Below are positions 32,102 through 43,117 of a stretch of DNA of 64,000 nucleotides, in pieces. Within the stretch, counting starts at the first letter, position 1; every line of letters begins with the position of its first letter. The DNA is from Bretschneidera sinensis. Taxonomy: Eukaryota; Streptophyta; Magnoliopsida; Brassicales; Akaniaceae. The notes under the pieces are model-generated. The model was not told the DNA's origin. It saw nothing but the letters and a program-made list of their open reading frames with translations, and made no database searches. The stretch spans positions 101,148,588 to 101,212,587 of the forward strand of contig CM043702.1 of the NCBI GenBank assembly GCA_023935145.1. Reading direction: 5' to 3'. The position numbers were made by a program, and so were the translations under genes.

Positions 32102-33040
32102 TCATTTCCTGCTGCCTTCTTGCCCCTTGCTCACACCCGAGCATACAACAAGAACATCATCATTTTGTTGTTCTGTTTTGGCAACCGAAGCCTCTCCATT
32201 CTTAGTATGGCTTCCTCCTCTATCCTTTGTCATCTTCTTGCAATCTTTCTTGATATGACCCTCTTTATGGTAGTAGTAGCAACTCTTCCCTCCAAATCTC
32301 AATCTGGAATGCATTTTCCTATGGCTTTCTCCTCTACCTCTATCTCGGTAGTAGCCATGCATGCTGCTATGCACTCTCCCATGGCTCTCTCCTCTACCTC
32401 TATCCCAGTAGTAGCCATATATGTTGTTGTGCACTCTCCCATGACTCTCTCCTATACCTCTGTCCCGGTAGTAGCCATGCATGTTGCTGTGCACTCTCTC
32501 ATGGCTCTCTTCTCTACCTGTGTCCCAGTAGTAGCCATGCATGCTGTTGTGCACTCTCCCATGGCTCTCTCCTCTACCTCTATCCCAGTAGTAGCCATGG
32601 TTGCTGCCATACCGAGTTAATGGCCTTCTTTTAAAGAATAACCCTTTACCACTTGATGCACTCCTCATCTTGGCATCAAGATCATCTTGCAACTCTTTAT
32701 TAGGATCAAATTTAAAAGCAAAGATTCATTTATGAAGATACTTCTTATCCGGGAGAGTCTTGGCAAGAAACATCTCATCTAGTTTCTTCCATATGACAGC
32801 TGGATCTTCTGAGTCTCCATACTCCCTTGTGACATTATCCGACATGTGCAAGAAAATGGTGTTGTATGTCATCTTCTTCATCTCATTCCGCTGGTCCTCC
32901 GTGACACTTGCTGGAAAAGCATCATCTTCTCCAATAGCCAAGTCCACTTTCTGTTGCACAAGAACCTCTTTGATCTTCCGCTTCCACAGGAAAAAATCTC
33001 CCTTTCCATCAAACTTCTCAATACCGAAATTTGAACCCAT
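32102..33040 (-). pseudogene. Copia-C gag with five-copy tandem repeat
   Basis: The ATG at the complement of 33038-33040 starts MGSNFGIEKFDGKGDFFLW, a copia gag N-terminus. After one stop near 32724 the same frame continues. Residues encoded at 32297-32596 form five tandem 20-residue repeats of the pattern GYYWDRGRGESHGRVHNSMH, rich in Arg, Gly, Tyr and His. The zinc knuckle follows as CYYYHKEGHIKKDC, with the second Cys replaced by Tyr. The repeat block is an unusual insertion between capsid and knuckle. Confidence 0.88.
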
Positions 33041-33381
33041 ATTTGCGGACAAGATCCCAGATTTATGCAATACCCACAAATGCTTTTTTCAACCTCAAAA
33101 ACACAGATCAAAGATGGATCTTAACACCATTCTTGAATCTACCTCAAGAACATGATCAGATCTTGATCTTTAAACCGTTCTTGAATCACCCTCAAGAACA
33201 CGATCAGATATTGATCTTAACTGCGTCCTTGATTCACATCAAGAACACGATTAGATATAGATCTTAACTCTGTTCTTGAATCACCCAAGAAGTTGATCTT
33301 TGATTATTGGAGTCTTGGCTCCGTCACCTTCTTGTTCTTGCTCTGATACCCAGTTGTGCAACTCTGATACCACTGTCCAAA

Positions 33382-33393
33382 GCTCTGATACCA
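33382..33393 (-). other. Copia-C primer binding site, with two extra copies nearby
   Basis: The minus strand reads TGGTATCAGAGC next to the LTR. Two further TGGTATCAGAG-like copies lie at about 33339-33350 and 33362-33372. Confidence 0.88.
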
Positions 33394-33394
33394 C

Positions 33395-34470
33395 TGTTGT
33401 AAATTACCTTGACAAGATGCCCAAGTGGTGATCTTTCAAACACCCAAGTCTAGAATGACTTGTAGAAAGAAATACAGCAATCAAAGACAAGAATAGAAAA
33501 TCAAAGAAAGAAAGAAGACAAGCAATTTGTTATCGAGGTTCAGCAATGTGCCTACGTCCCTGTGAGTTCCTTCGAACTCTCTGCACTAAATCAATGGTTC
33601 TTTACAAATACAACAACCCTCTTCAAGAAGCTCAAGTTCTTGAAGAAACTAAGAAGCGAAGAAAGGAAGAAGATAAGAACTAACAATGCTCTCTATCTAA
33701 TCTAGACTTCTCTCTCTTTACAACCAGCCTCACTACAATGAGTCCCTCTTGTGTTTGTGTCTTTGCACTCTCACACAATTCTCTCATTCATACACATGTC
33801 TAACAAGTTACATTACATCACACTCTTGTGTTCTCTTCTATATTCTTCTTAAAAAATGAGGCTAGGTGACCCCTTTTATAGCCACCCACTTCTTGGTCAT
33901 TCTTGAGATTCAATCCTCACACTTTGATCATGATTACCACTTAATCATGGCCCTCCATCACTCCTAAGTGGTGCTATGTGTTTCAACTTTGCACCCACGC
34001 ACCTAAGAGAGGGTTAAAATAGGCTGTCCATGTGTGCTTTACTTTGCCTAGCGCCTAGGCACTCAACAGAGCGCGGTGCAGTGCTGGGCTGAGTCACTTT
34101 GCACACTCTCTGGATGGTGCAGTGTTGGTGCGCATCAAGCAACACACCTTCTGGACGATGCAGTGCTGACAGATGGGTAGTGTGGTGCTGGTGCATTTTT
34201 GGAGCCTTCATTCTGTGCGGTGCGCCACTAGTGAAGGGGTGGTGCGGCACACACTGATGCTGCCCCTTCACCTAGCTGTGTGCACACTCCTTCAGCTTGT
34301 GTGTAGAAGTGCGCACACTAGTGCGCCTACCCTTACCTTGCTCCAAAGTGATGCACACACATGTGTGCAGACCTTTAACTTGTTGAACTTTAATTCTCCA
34401 ACCTTGGTTTAGACTTTAACCATCTTTGAACCATGTTTAGACATGTTTAAACCTTAGACAAATACCAACA
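33395..34470 (-). repeat. Copia-C 5' LTR
   Basis: The plus strand runs from TGTTGTAAATTACC to AATACCAACA. It has a TATA box (complement of 33871-33880) and a GC-rich array at about 34065-34330, shorter than the array of the 3' LTR. Confidence 0.92.
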
Positions 34471-34475
34471 GGAAC

Positions 34476-34835
34476 AAATACAAGAGTCCTTCTCGTCATG
34501 CAGAGCCGCTACAAGAGTACAATGTGAATTTACACATTTCAAATTCAAGGTTGATCGATGAAAACCTTAGAGAAACTATTTGGAGGTTCCAGGAGAGAAA
34601 AATCATAATTCTAGGAAAAACAATGGTGAACTCTCTATATTTAATATGATAGTGACTGATTTTTTTATACATGATGTATTGGATAGAGTTTAAATTGGAC
34701 ACCAACTCTTTTAGTTTATCTCAATTTAAACTCTCTCTTATCTCATCTTGATTACATCAATTTTCATATCTATATGCCTAAGTGGATGTTTCAATAGGTC
34801 ACGAGTTTCGATTAACTCGACCTATACATTACTTT
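34476..34835 (-). repeat. Copia-B 5' LTR, last piece
   Basis: It continues the LTR after the Copia-C insertion: CAAGAGTCCTTCTC, AAGGTTGATCGATGAAAACC and AACAATGGTGAACTCTCTAT match 4450-4640. Similarity to the left LTR fades around GTTTCGATTAACTCGACC, so the outer end of the LTR is lost or mutated. Confidence 0.8.
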
Positions 34836-36580
34836 TTCATTATTAAGTGGTCTCCACCAAATCCCAAAATTTAAAGAGTCTAAATCTATATGAAAAGTAA
34901 TATATTGCAGGCTTTCCTTCACCATTTTTATAGCCAAAGAGTTCATTCTTATTGCTACACTTTTAAAGCCAACTCTTTCAAAAACTTTATTCGGCTTAAT
35001 ACCTTGTAAAACAATGTTGTTTAAAAATGTTTAATCTAAAATTGTTTTACCTTTTGAGAAGATTAATTTTTCGTAAAAAGTTTTCAAAATATTTTTCATG
35101 GTATATTTTGAGGGGGAATTCTCCTTTGAAATCTACCCTTTTTTATAATGAAAAAACGGGGAGAGAAAACGCGAAAAATTAGAGATCTTATTTTTAGCTT
35201 AATATATATCCAGAACTTAAATGCAAAAATACTTTGATATATATGCATTGGTTAAAAGAAGATTGAAGCTGATATAAATTGCTTTGGAAGTGTTTCTATT
35301 TTGTTTGATTTTCTATGGGAGATCAAAGACAGAAAGACAAGGAAGACTATGTCAAAATTTTTGCAAAATTCTAATCCCTTCATTCTTTTACAATCTCTAA
35401 ATAAGATTTTGTCACCATAAAAAAGGGAAAGATTGTTGACCATGGTCTTGACCTTGAATGATTTTAATGGTAACAAAAGATTTAATTAAGCACTAATAGG
35501 TAAAAAAGTGAACTAAAACGCGTAATACACTGTTTTTGTATATGGATTTAGACTCCTTAAATTTTGAGATTTTGTGGGACCACTATAAAATTAAAATTTA
35601 TGTGTCTTGCAAGCTAAACTTCACAATTTTTACAGTTGAGTAAGCACACCCTCATATTACTAAGTGATGCAAATTGGTTAATCAAAGAATATGATCTCAA
35701 AAGCCAAGAAGTTTTTCTAAAGATCAAATTCAAAGAAAACAAAGAATGCAACTTCAAAGATTGAAGAGCTCGAATCATGAAAATATTCAAATCCAAAGGA
35801 GTTGTTTCATGCCATAAGAATATACCATGTAAGTATTTCATTTTTTGGAGTTCAACAACTTGCATTACTATTAATAAACCTAGTTTTAATTAATTGAAAA
35901 TTATTTTTGAACTAAGTTACTTTAATCAAATTGATTGGCTAAATTAATTTTAAGACTAATAAGTACAATGGATTAGAAAACAAGTTTGGTGGACTTGAAG
36001 GTAAAGGTCCATTGAGGCAATTTCCAAATAAAAATCCCAGTTTGACTTGGAAAATTTTCAGATTCTAAACCTTAACTTCATATGGGCTTTTCCATACATC
36101 CAGAAGTTTTTTGGGGAAATCCCAAGAACTATACTTTCATAACCAAGTGGGTTGACACGCAAATGACTTGCCAATTTTAAATGAGACTTGATACACTAAA
36201 AGTGGACAGTTTTAGAGTTGTTTCGATAAAATATTAATTCCTTCCTCTTCTCTTATCGTATGAATGCCCATATTATATTTTTGAAAAGATAATTAAAATA
36301 TCTATAAATATGAAGAATAAAAAAAGCTTAGGTTTTGTGAATAAAAAGTTACTGAGCTCGTAAGTCAAGTTCTCAAAACAAGAGATTTTAGCCTTTTATC
36401 TTTCTGTCCTTAATTCCTCTTTTAATTTTCTTTTAAATCGTATTTTAATCATGGAAATCATTGACCTTGACGAAGATCATACCTCGAACATGCACGTGAG
36501 AAATTGTCTTTGTCATTTTTATTAAGGACCAAGGAGAAAACAATTGTTAATTATTGAAGGGTGCAAAATGCAGTGTCTTT
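34836..36580. other. AT-rich intergenic DNA, nothing recognised
   Basis: No coding frame with family motifs, no LTR pair and no RNA gene were seen. The short open frames at 35252-35476 and 35614-35865 on the minus strand have no recognisable composition or motif. Confidence 0.5.
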
Positions 36581-37591
36581 CTACCCTCTAGAACTAATTT
36601 TTCTATTCCCTCTTGTAGACTCCGTCGAGTCCTCCTTGGGTCCCCCACCCTTGTTGTCGCACCCTTGCTGCGAACTTAACCCTATCGCACTACCCCACCC
36701 TGAATCGCTAACAACCTCTCCCTTCTTACTCTCTTCTTCCCCTTTACACCATCCCACTGCACCAGAGCCATTGTTGCTTGAGGAGCCGCTATCCATGGTG
36801 TTCTTTTCTCGCGTTATGATCCCTAATGTATCTTCCATTCTATTTTGGCCCATCCTAGAACTCCTTCTCCTCACAGGGGAAACCTTTAACCAATTTTCGT
36901 ATTGATGTAGCACATTAGAGTCCCTTGCCTCCTCCTCCTTTAATAGACAATGTCTTACCCCGTTCTCTAAAATACCATAGAAGAAACAAAACAATGACAA
37001 GCTTTCATTCTCTTTTAGAGTGATCAGTCTCTGCTTGTTTTCTCCGTTGAAATTGAATTAGACTTACGTCCTTAAAGGTTTTGCCACAACTATCTTCACC
37101 TGAATTCTAAAAAAATTTGTCCCAACCTAATCCATCCTCACCCATGCCCACATGTAGCACTTCCCCCACACTTTCTCCAACCATTCTACCCATATTTTGG
37201 GTCATACTACCCAAGGGCATAATGTATGCCCTAACCCAAAATACTACATGAGTAAAAGCAATTTCAGAGGGCTAAGTCTTACTATCGACTTCATTCAGCA
37301 TTACTAGACTATCGTTGAAGGACCTTGGGGAACCTTCAATCACTTTGTCTTTATCCTTTCGAAATGCAAACTAAAACAAAAACAAATTATCTCCCAAAAT
37401 CTTATCTTGCATGGGCTTAATCGTTTTCCAAACCACTCTGTGAGTACTGCATTCACACTCAAAGTCCTAGATGTGAGCAGTTTCCCTACCATTAGCCCAT
37501 TGTTATCTTCGGCTTCATCAACCACAAATTCATTACCTTCTTCCTCCGTCAAAGACAAATTCTTCCATAAATCTTCTAACTTGCCTTCCAT
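36581..37591 (-). pseudogene. LINE (L1-like) ORF1 relic: DUF4283 and zinc knuckle
   Basis: The minus strand starts MEGKLEDLWKNLSLTEEE at 37591, typical of the ORF1 of plant L1-type LINEs. It continues as LLTSRTLSVNAVL, FSLHFERIKTKVIEGSP, ALTHVVFWVRAYIMPLG-like sequence in fragments (37100-37330), and GRMVGESVGEVLHVG. A degenerate zinc knuckle near 36970 reads CFFYGILENGVRHC, with Cys-to-Tyr and His-to-Glu changes. The tail is Ser/Gly-rich and basic. Stops and frameshifts are present. The endonuclease/RT ORF2 expected downstream is absent, so only the 5' part remains, which is unusual because LINEs are normally truncated at the 5' end. Confidence 0.75.
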
Positions 37592-38284
37592 CCCTAAACC
37601 CTAACTACCCAAACCCTAAGTTCGATCCTTGAAACCGAAACCTTAAAGAGAAACTCTTCAAAATCGAAACCTTAAATAGACTAAACTTGCCCTAGACGAG
37701 AAAAAGCCTTGCACAGAAAGCCTAATTTCAGAAGAGAGAAAGCACCCTACAGAAACCCTAGAGACTAAAGATTTTCACACTTCCAGTTTGTTGCAGTTTC
37801 ATCTTTTTCATCAATATAATGCCTACTTCTTTACATTTTTGAGATATTTGAATACGCTCAAATAGAGTTGCAATGTTAAAAAGAAAGTGACAACCAACTT
37901 AATTAATAAAGCTTTTTTTTTATGCTTACATTTATACTAAAATGTGGGATTAAATCTCTCTTTCACTTCAGATAGGAGAAAATGTGAGACCGATGAGCTC
38001 TATAGCCCAACCATTAAATAAAAAAAGAAAAAAAAATATTGATAAAAAACTTGATTTCCTTGCTATTAGAAAACCACAAAATTTTGAAGGCTTACCTAGG
38101 CCGTCGTCTATGCATTATTCAAGTAAAACCAGTTCTCATATAAACAAGTTAGGTTTATTAGTTTAACTTTGCTTATTTCAACTTAAAGTTACAATAAAAT
38201 ACTTTAATTAAAGGTGTTTTAAATTGATATTAATGTTATTTTTTTTTATAAAAAATGATAAATTAAAAAAAAGGATTAATATTA
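37592..38284. other. LINE 5' flank and AT-rich DNA
   Basis: Upstream of the LINE ORF1, about 200 nt with repeated CCCTAAACC/GAAACCTTA-like wording may be the LINE 5' UTR. No other gene was recognised up to 38284. Confidence 0.45.
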
Positions 38285-38645
38285 CTTTTGCTCCATAGAT
38301 TTTATTAATGGCGACAAATTGTCCTCAAACTTTTAAAATCAAATAATTCTCCTCTTCAACTTTGAAGACCTAACAAATTACCCCATTCGTCCAATTTCCC
38401 AATTAAATCTAACTAACTTTTCACATGTGCACACACCTGTAGCAAAAACATGCAGATCATTTCATCATATTTCCCTTTCCCTCACATGGCCACAATGTTT
38501 TGCCACGCGCGTGAAATCTATTAGAGTTGACTAGAGAATTGGATGGAAGAAACATTTTGTTACTACAAAGTTGAATAGAGAGAAAATTGTTGATTTTAAA
38601 AATTGGGAGACAATTTGTTACCACTGATAAAACTCAAAATGTTAA
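38285..38645. mobile_element. Foldback (MITE-like) element
   Basis: Two arms of over 100 nt are imperfect inverted repeats. The left arm has GACAAATTGTCCTCAAAC, TTTTAAAATCAA and TTCAACTTTG. The right arm, inverted, has AACAAATTGTCTCCCAAT, TTTTAAAATCAA and TTCAACTTTG in the same order. The centre (about 38430-38520) is short and contains CACGCGCGTG. There is no transposase. Ends are approximate and the target duplication was not resolved. Confidence 0.8.
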
Positions 38646-41470
38646 CATTAACTCAAAAAGGAGAGAGAATACGTGTCTAAAGTCTCCTGCAACCAGAGCT
38701 GACAACTATGATCAAGTAAACTATCTCTAGCTAGTTGATGATTAGCCGATATCTTCGAACGTCAAAATTGCACTTGCATTGAAGTAGCTACTTTCTTATG
38801 TCTTCAACCACAATTCCCTCACTAGTCAGATCATCAAAAGCCTGTCTCGCAGCCATTATCAATCTAGAGACAAAATGCTAAGTAATGCCTTTTTTAATAG
38901 TAAAGTGATACATACAAAATGAGCAAGATCAAGATGACAATCACAAATTAATCCTACAAGCTTATGTACATGTACATTAAATAGTTGCAGAAAATGTTAA
39001 TTACAAATTGAATGGAAGATAACCACTATAAGAGGGTAGCCACAACAATGCAACAACAAACACCACAAACACCCCTCTTATTTAACTTTAGCACATTATA
39101 CAGAGTCATTACAGGCAGCTGATATTTGGACAAAAAGTAATTTCAGCATCGCTAACTGGGTTGCATCTTTGCAGCTCCTCCGATTTGAACAAAATGTCTT
39201 TCAGTCAATACATTTTCTGTCACTTCTGATTCTTGCTTCCACATAAAATTTACAAGGTCTGGATGCGCCTGCATTTTTCAGCAGCCAATCAACAAACAAT
39301 TTTGATAGGATCTAAAATCCTTCCAAGTTGAAGAGCAGTAAGCGCAGTAATCTGTTTATACAATGCTAGAAGTATTTCAATAATGAGTCCATATGTCAAA
39401 TTGCCAATATTTGCTTTTAGTGAGGCTAAATGCAAAATGCAGCATAACATTGAAACAACAGAGACATTTCAAATGTGTTGTACTCATTTCTCAATAGATA
39501 AAAGGTTTATTTTCCCAGCATGAGTGTTCAATCCAACAAAAGAAACACTACTCTGTTGCGTTATAAATAACACCATATATAATTCAATAGTTTCCTCTAT
39601 TGTGTTACAGTTTGCTTTAAAGTCTTTGTGAAAATGGAAGGAAAGGATGAGTCTTAAAATACCAAAGATGGAAAGCATAGTGATTTTTGAGTAAAAATAT
39701 TCAGAGAAATTGGGCATTTTACGGTATAAGTACATAGTTGAATGGTTTAGAGTTTGTAGAAATTTTGGATTAACTAAGTTAAGATTTATTCATTGAAACA
39801 ATGGCTGCAATACAAGAATAAGGTTGCTAAAATTGATGGCAGCCTGAGATAGTGAAGGCCTTTAGATTGGTTTGGTGGAATAAATGATGGAAAAAGCTAT
39901 GGAGAATAAAGAGGTTTAGACATCCACATTTGACTAGTGTCTAGAAAGTAGAAATTCAGGGAAAGGATGGAGGTAGTAAGCTCACATTTTAGACATCCAC
40001 ACCTTGTTAACCAAGGTAAGTCGAGATATTCTATTAATCACAGCCCAAACTTAAAAACAACTTACGCCTTAGCTACTTAACGGTAAATTACAAAAATAAA
40101 TATCATATGAAGTTTCCAAAATTGAGATTAAATAGAAAAAGTAGCTAAGTTTGTGCCTGCGTTAATAGAAATGATGTGAAACGAAACGAAAAGACAATTA
40201 GTTTTTCCTATTCAAAAGTTCAGGAGGAATAAGAATAGATAAAAGTTTGTAGCTAAAATGAAGGGCAAAAGAATCATATCAACTAAATGTTCATGAAGTC
40301 TCTTTCCTTATCATTGTTATTCTACAATTTGTAAAGGAAAATACTAGGACATAGAGATTTTACTAATCTATTCTCATCCTTCCTTTCTTTTCCAATATAT
40401 CATTTAAGAATACATCCCTTCACCTTTTACTTCCCATCCATCCAACAAAACAACTAGTAAATTTATCTCAAAACCTCTATTAACTTATATATCAATATTA
40501 ATTTTATTGCAATAAAAACAATTAGAGATCCAATAGTTTTATAATTTTTAACATTTAAAAGTGAGAAGCTTTTTCATGTGAATGTTCATATATTATAAGA
40601 GAAGAATGCCTTTACCGGCTTTTTAGTCTTAAAAGAAATAAGAATCTTTAAAGGAAATTAATTATCAAGAAATAAGCTAAATAATCGGTATGCAAAGAGC
40701 TGAGAAACTCAAGATCATTATTCTTGAACAAGTTGCAGTTGAGCCCCTCTTGCACTATTATGAGTACAACATAGTGGGAAAAGTCGGAAACAATGGACAA
40801 TGGTCCTATGAGGAATAGATAGACTAGAGATCCAAACCATAGCAACCAGTTTCATAAAACCGTATTGTAATTGCAATCTAAATGTTCTAACGATACAGAT
40901 AGGAGAAGAGCCTTGATAAATATTCTTAACATAAAATACATCAATTAGAACCACGTCAAGATGAGTGGATCAGCCCCTTCCTGCACATATGATCTCAAAA
41001 TATCTTAAGGTACTGGAGTTACATCTCTTTACCACTTCCTTTATGTTGTTTTAATGCAGATCCACACCCCTTTCAGTGCCCAAAAGACATCAAATTTTTA
41101 TTTGAGCATTAGACACCAAGCGCCCTAACATAGTTTACTTCTTATCAGATACTAAGATAACTCTTGTTTAAACCTTTCCAATTCAATACTTCTCTTCAGT
41201 CTGATCCTTTTGCCATGTAAAAAAACTAAAGGGGCACATGCCAACCTAGCACACATACACAATAATACCCTTTAAATTTATTTTTCTTTCTTTATAAGTA
41301 ATACACTTCAAATTTCTAAATCAGTAAGCAATTAACTAGTTATATCCTAGTGTTATAAGTCTATAACCATTTACACAACTATGAAAGAATTGTTTCAACT
41401 TTAATAAAAAGTAAGACACAAGAAGGTGATATCTCACACACCCCAGATGCCGGTCTTGTAAGAGGTATAG
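38646..41470. other. Low-repeat region with possible orphan exons
   Basis: No full gene model was found. Two short minus-strand stretches look coding. About 39150-39273 opens MQAHPDLVNFMWKQE after a plausible acceptor and reaches GGAAKMQPS and a stop. About 38815-38890 gives MAARQAFDDLTSEGIVVED and a stop after CTCTAG. They could be 3' exons of a decayed or neighbouring gene. The rest is AT-rich. A possible AATAAA signal for the gene at 41471 lies near the complement of 41278-41283. Confidence 0.35.
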
Positions 41471-42563
41471 TCATCCTTCCTCATCCTCAGACTGAGACAT
41501 ATTATTGGAAGTGGTCTCTGCCTCCATCGGATGTGGATTTGCATCTAAAATCAAAAGAGAAAAGAAGAGTATAAATAGCCTGCCATTTCAATCTAAGATA
41601 TAAAAAAGTTAATAAGGTCAAAGTACACATTGCCTCAAATTAAGAGACATTCAAATCCATTTAATATAAATATCCAAGTTATACCTGGCCAAATATGAAT
41701 TCTTCGTTCTTGGCCAAATTAACATACCAAAATCTAAAATGCTTTATATTAATCTATGAATATATTGCACGGCACTCCCTAATCCTGAAAATTTGTTCAT
41801 TGAAGGGTTTTCTAGACAATTTATACAAGGGACGGGAGATTACAATTAAATTTGTATGTACCGCAGGAATTCCAATCTAATCTGACTAAGGTATCCCATA
41901 TTCAGTCCTTAAAAATCAGTCAAATCGTAAAAGGGGTGCTAATTTCTATTTCGAATACTCGAAAAACGGTTTATACATATATCATATTGAAAAGAAAAGA
42001 AAAGAAAAGAAAAAGATAGAATTTTGCGGGAACACAGACAAAAAAAAAAAAAACAAACAAACAAACAAAAACCAATTAACCAATCAGCACCCAATACTAA
42101 TGCATCGTTTAACTAATCCTAACAGTATAAAATGAACACCATTTGCACTTTTCACCGAACAAACCAAATTAAATACATACATGCATATAATACCTTTGAC
42201 AAAGTAGTCGGAGGAAGGCCAGCCTCGGATGGTGGTGGTGGAGAGGGACTCCTCTGGTGTCAAGGGATTGGCGAGCTTCTCAACGAGTTGGGCAAGGCCG
42301 TAGTTTTGGGATCTCGGAGGTGGGACCCAGTAAGAAGATCCCGGTAAGAAGGGAAGCCAATCGGGTGCGGATCTGCGGACGATGATCCGGTGGATCGCGT
42401 CCTCGAGTTTCCGAAGCAGAGGATCGGACGATGTGGTTTCGTTATCGGAGAGATCGGCGTTATTGGGTTGGTTAGTGGATTGGGCACGGAATGAGAGTAG
42501 GTGAGAGGAAGGTGTTGGGGCTACCAATTTTCTGGAGACAGAAAGAGAGAATGAACGAGCCAT
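41471..42563 (-). CDS. Two-exon host gene: 147-aa predicted organelle-targeted protein
   Basis: Exon 1 is 42194-42563 and exon 2 is 41471-41544; the intron (649 nt) has donor AG/GTATTA and acceptor TTTTAG. The splice joins phase 1 and gives 147 residues with no disruption. The first 36 residues (MARSFSLSVSRKLVAP onward) have Arg and Ser but no acid, as in a mitochondrial or plastid transit peptide. The middle has LLRKLEDAIHRIIVRRSAPD and WLPFLPGSSYWVPPPRS. The C-terminus is acidic (SQSEDEEG). I do not recognise a named family; the WLPFLPG-YWVPPP motif looks like that of small uncharacterised plant proteins. Unlike everything around it, the frame is intact and GC-richer. A CT-type repeat lies in its 5' UTR. 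Antisense open frames over exon 1 are shadows. Confidence 0.85.
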
Positions 42564-42586
42564 GGTTGTGACAGCTGATCGTTGTA

Positions 42587-42609
42587 AGAGAGAGAGAGAG
42601 AGAGAGAGA
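42587..42609 (-). repeat. (GA)n / (CT)n repeat in the 5' UTR of the two-exon gene
   Basis: A run of 11 AG units lies 24-46 nt upstream of the ATG. On the coding strand it is a pyrimidine (CT) run, common in plant core promoters and 5' UTRs. Confidence 0.8.
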
Positions 42610-43117
42610 CTTGGCAGAACGTGGTGAGTGTGGATTAATGGATAAGCAGAGAGAAAAGAAGTTGGATTGCGGGTTGTGTCGGCATGAAGAAAATAGGCTC
42701 AGAGGTACATAAAAGTGGGCCATCCATGAACGAATGGATGGGTTACTTGTGCAAAATAGAGAAATTGTGAATGTTACACCATCAAGGGAGATACATGTTA
42801 TAAATATTAATTTCATTGTTAAATTGTATAAAAAAATATATTTGATTTTCATTGAAAAGTAAGATTAAATCATATACTATATAAACACTATGTTAATTAT
42901 GAACTACTGGTTCATGTGCCATGCTTTCTTTCAATAATATTGCATCACGTGATTGGGATGAGTTTTTTTTTTACATGATAGATTTGGGAACACATTCTAA
43001 TTTCAGTTTTTAAATGCTTAAAAATAATGTTTTAACTTAAATGAATTTGTTCATCTTGTGATATTGAGGATGTGAGAAAAAGTAAGCTTTATATACCGTC
43101 TTTTTTTACAAAAATAT
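42610..43117. other. Upstream region of the two-exon gene
   Basis: AT-rich; it presumably contains the promoter of the gene at 41471-42563, but I cannot place a convincing TATA box or other element. Confidence 0.4.

Larger units (their letters stand above)
28295..34470 (-). mobile_element. Copia-C: complete but defective copia element
   Basis: A 6.2-kb element is flanked by the exact duplication GGAAC (28290-28294, 34471-34475). LTRs of about 1.1 kb end in TGTTG/CAACA (the left copy has TATTG). Inside, on the minus strand, are a primer site, gag, protease, integrase, RT and RNase H. It sits in the Copia-B LTR and is younger than it. Stops, a frameshift near 31470, an in-frame RT deletion and another frame change near 29850 make it non-functional. 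Confidence 0.92.
4339..34835 (-). mobile_element. Copia-B: old copia element, host of nested insertions
   Basis: A minus-strand Ty1/copia element has been split by five insertions. Its own parts are: 3' LTR 4339-4853; RNase H and RT C-terminal part 5866-6945; RT N-terminal part 14463-15036; integrase, protease and gag 16585-18632; leader and primer site 18633-20041; and 5' LTR pieces at 20043-20058, 28204-28294 and 34476 to about 34835. Coding resumes at the expected residue across the gag-only element and the solo LTR, and the LTR resumes across Gyp-1 and Copia-C. That continuity is the main evidence for one ancestral element. The right end is approximate because the last LTR piece loses similarity to the left LTR near 34835. 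No target duplication was recognised. Confidence 0.85.

Noticed and set aside
32297..32596. Regular 60-bp repeats considered as a CRISPR-like array
   Set aside because: Repeats are directly adjacent without unique spacers, lie in frame within gag, and the sequence is a plant genome.
31991..32620. 209-codon plus-strand open frame
   Set aside because: It is antisense to the tandem-repeat gag of Copia-C and gains its length from the 60-bp repeat, which stays open in this frame too.
32760..33155. 131-codon plus-strand open frame
   Set aside because: Antisense shadow of the Copia-C gag N-terminus.
36561..36905. 114-codon plus-strand open frame
   Set aside because: Antisense to the LINE ORF1 tail; Ser/Pro-rich reading of the opposite strand without family signal.
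42260..42852. Other minus-strand open frames over and upstream of the two-exon gene
   Set aside because: They overlap exon 1 or its promoter in other frames; only the 42563 frame continues through a valid splice junction.
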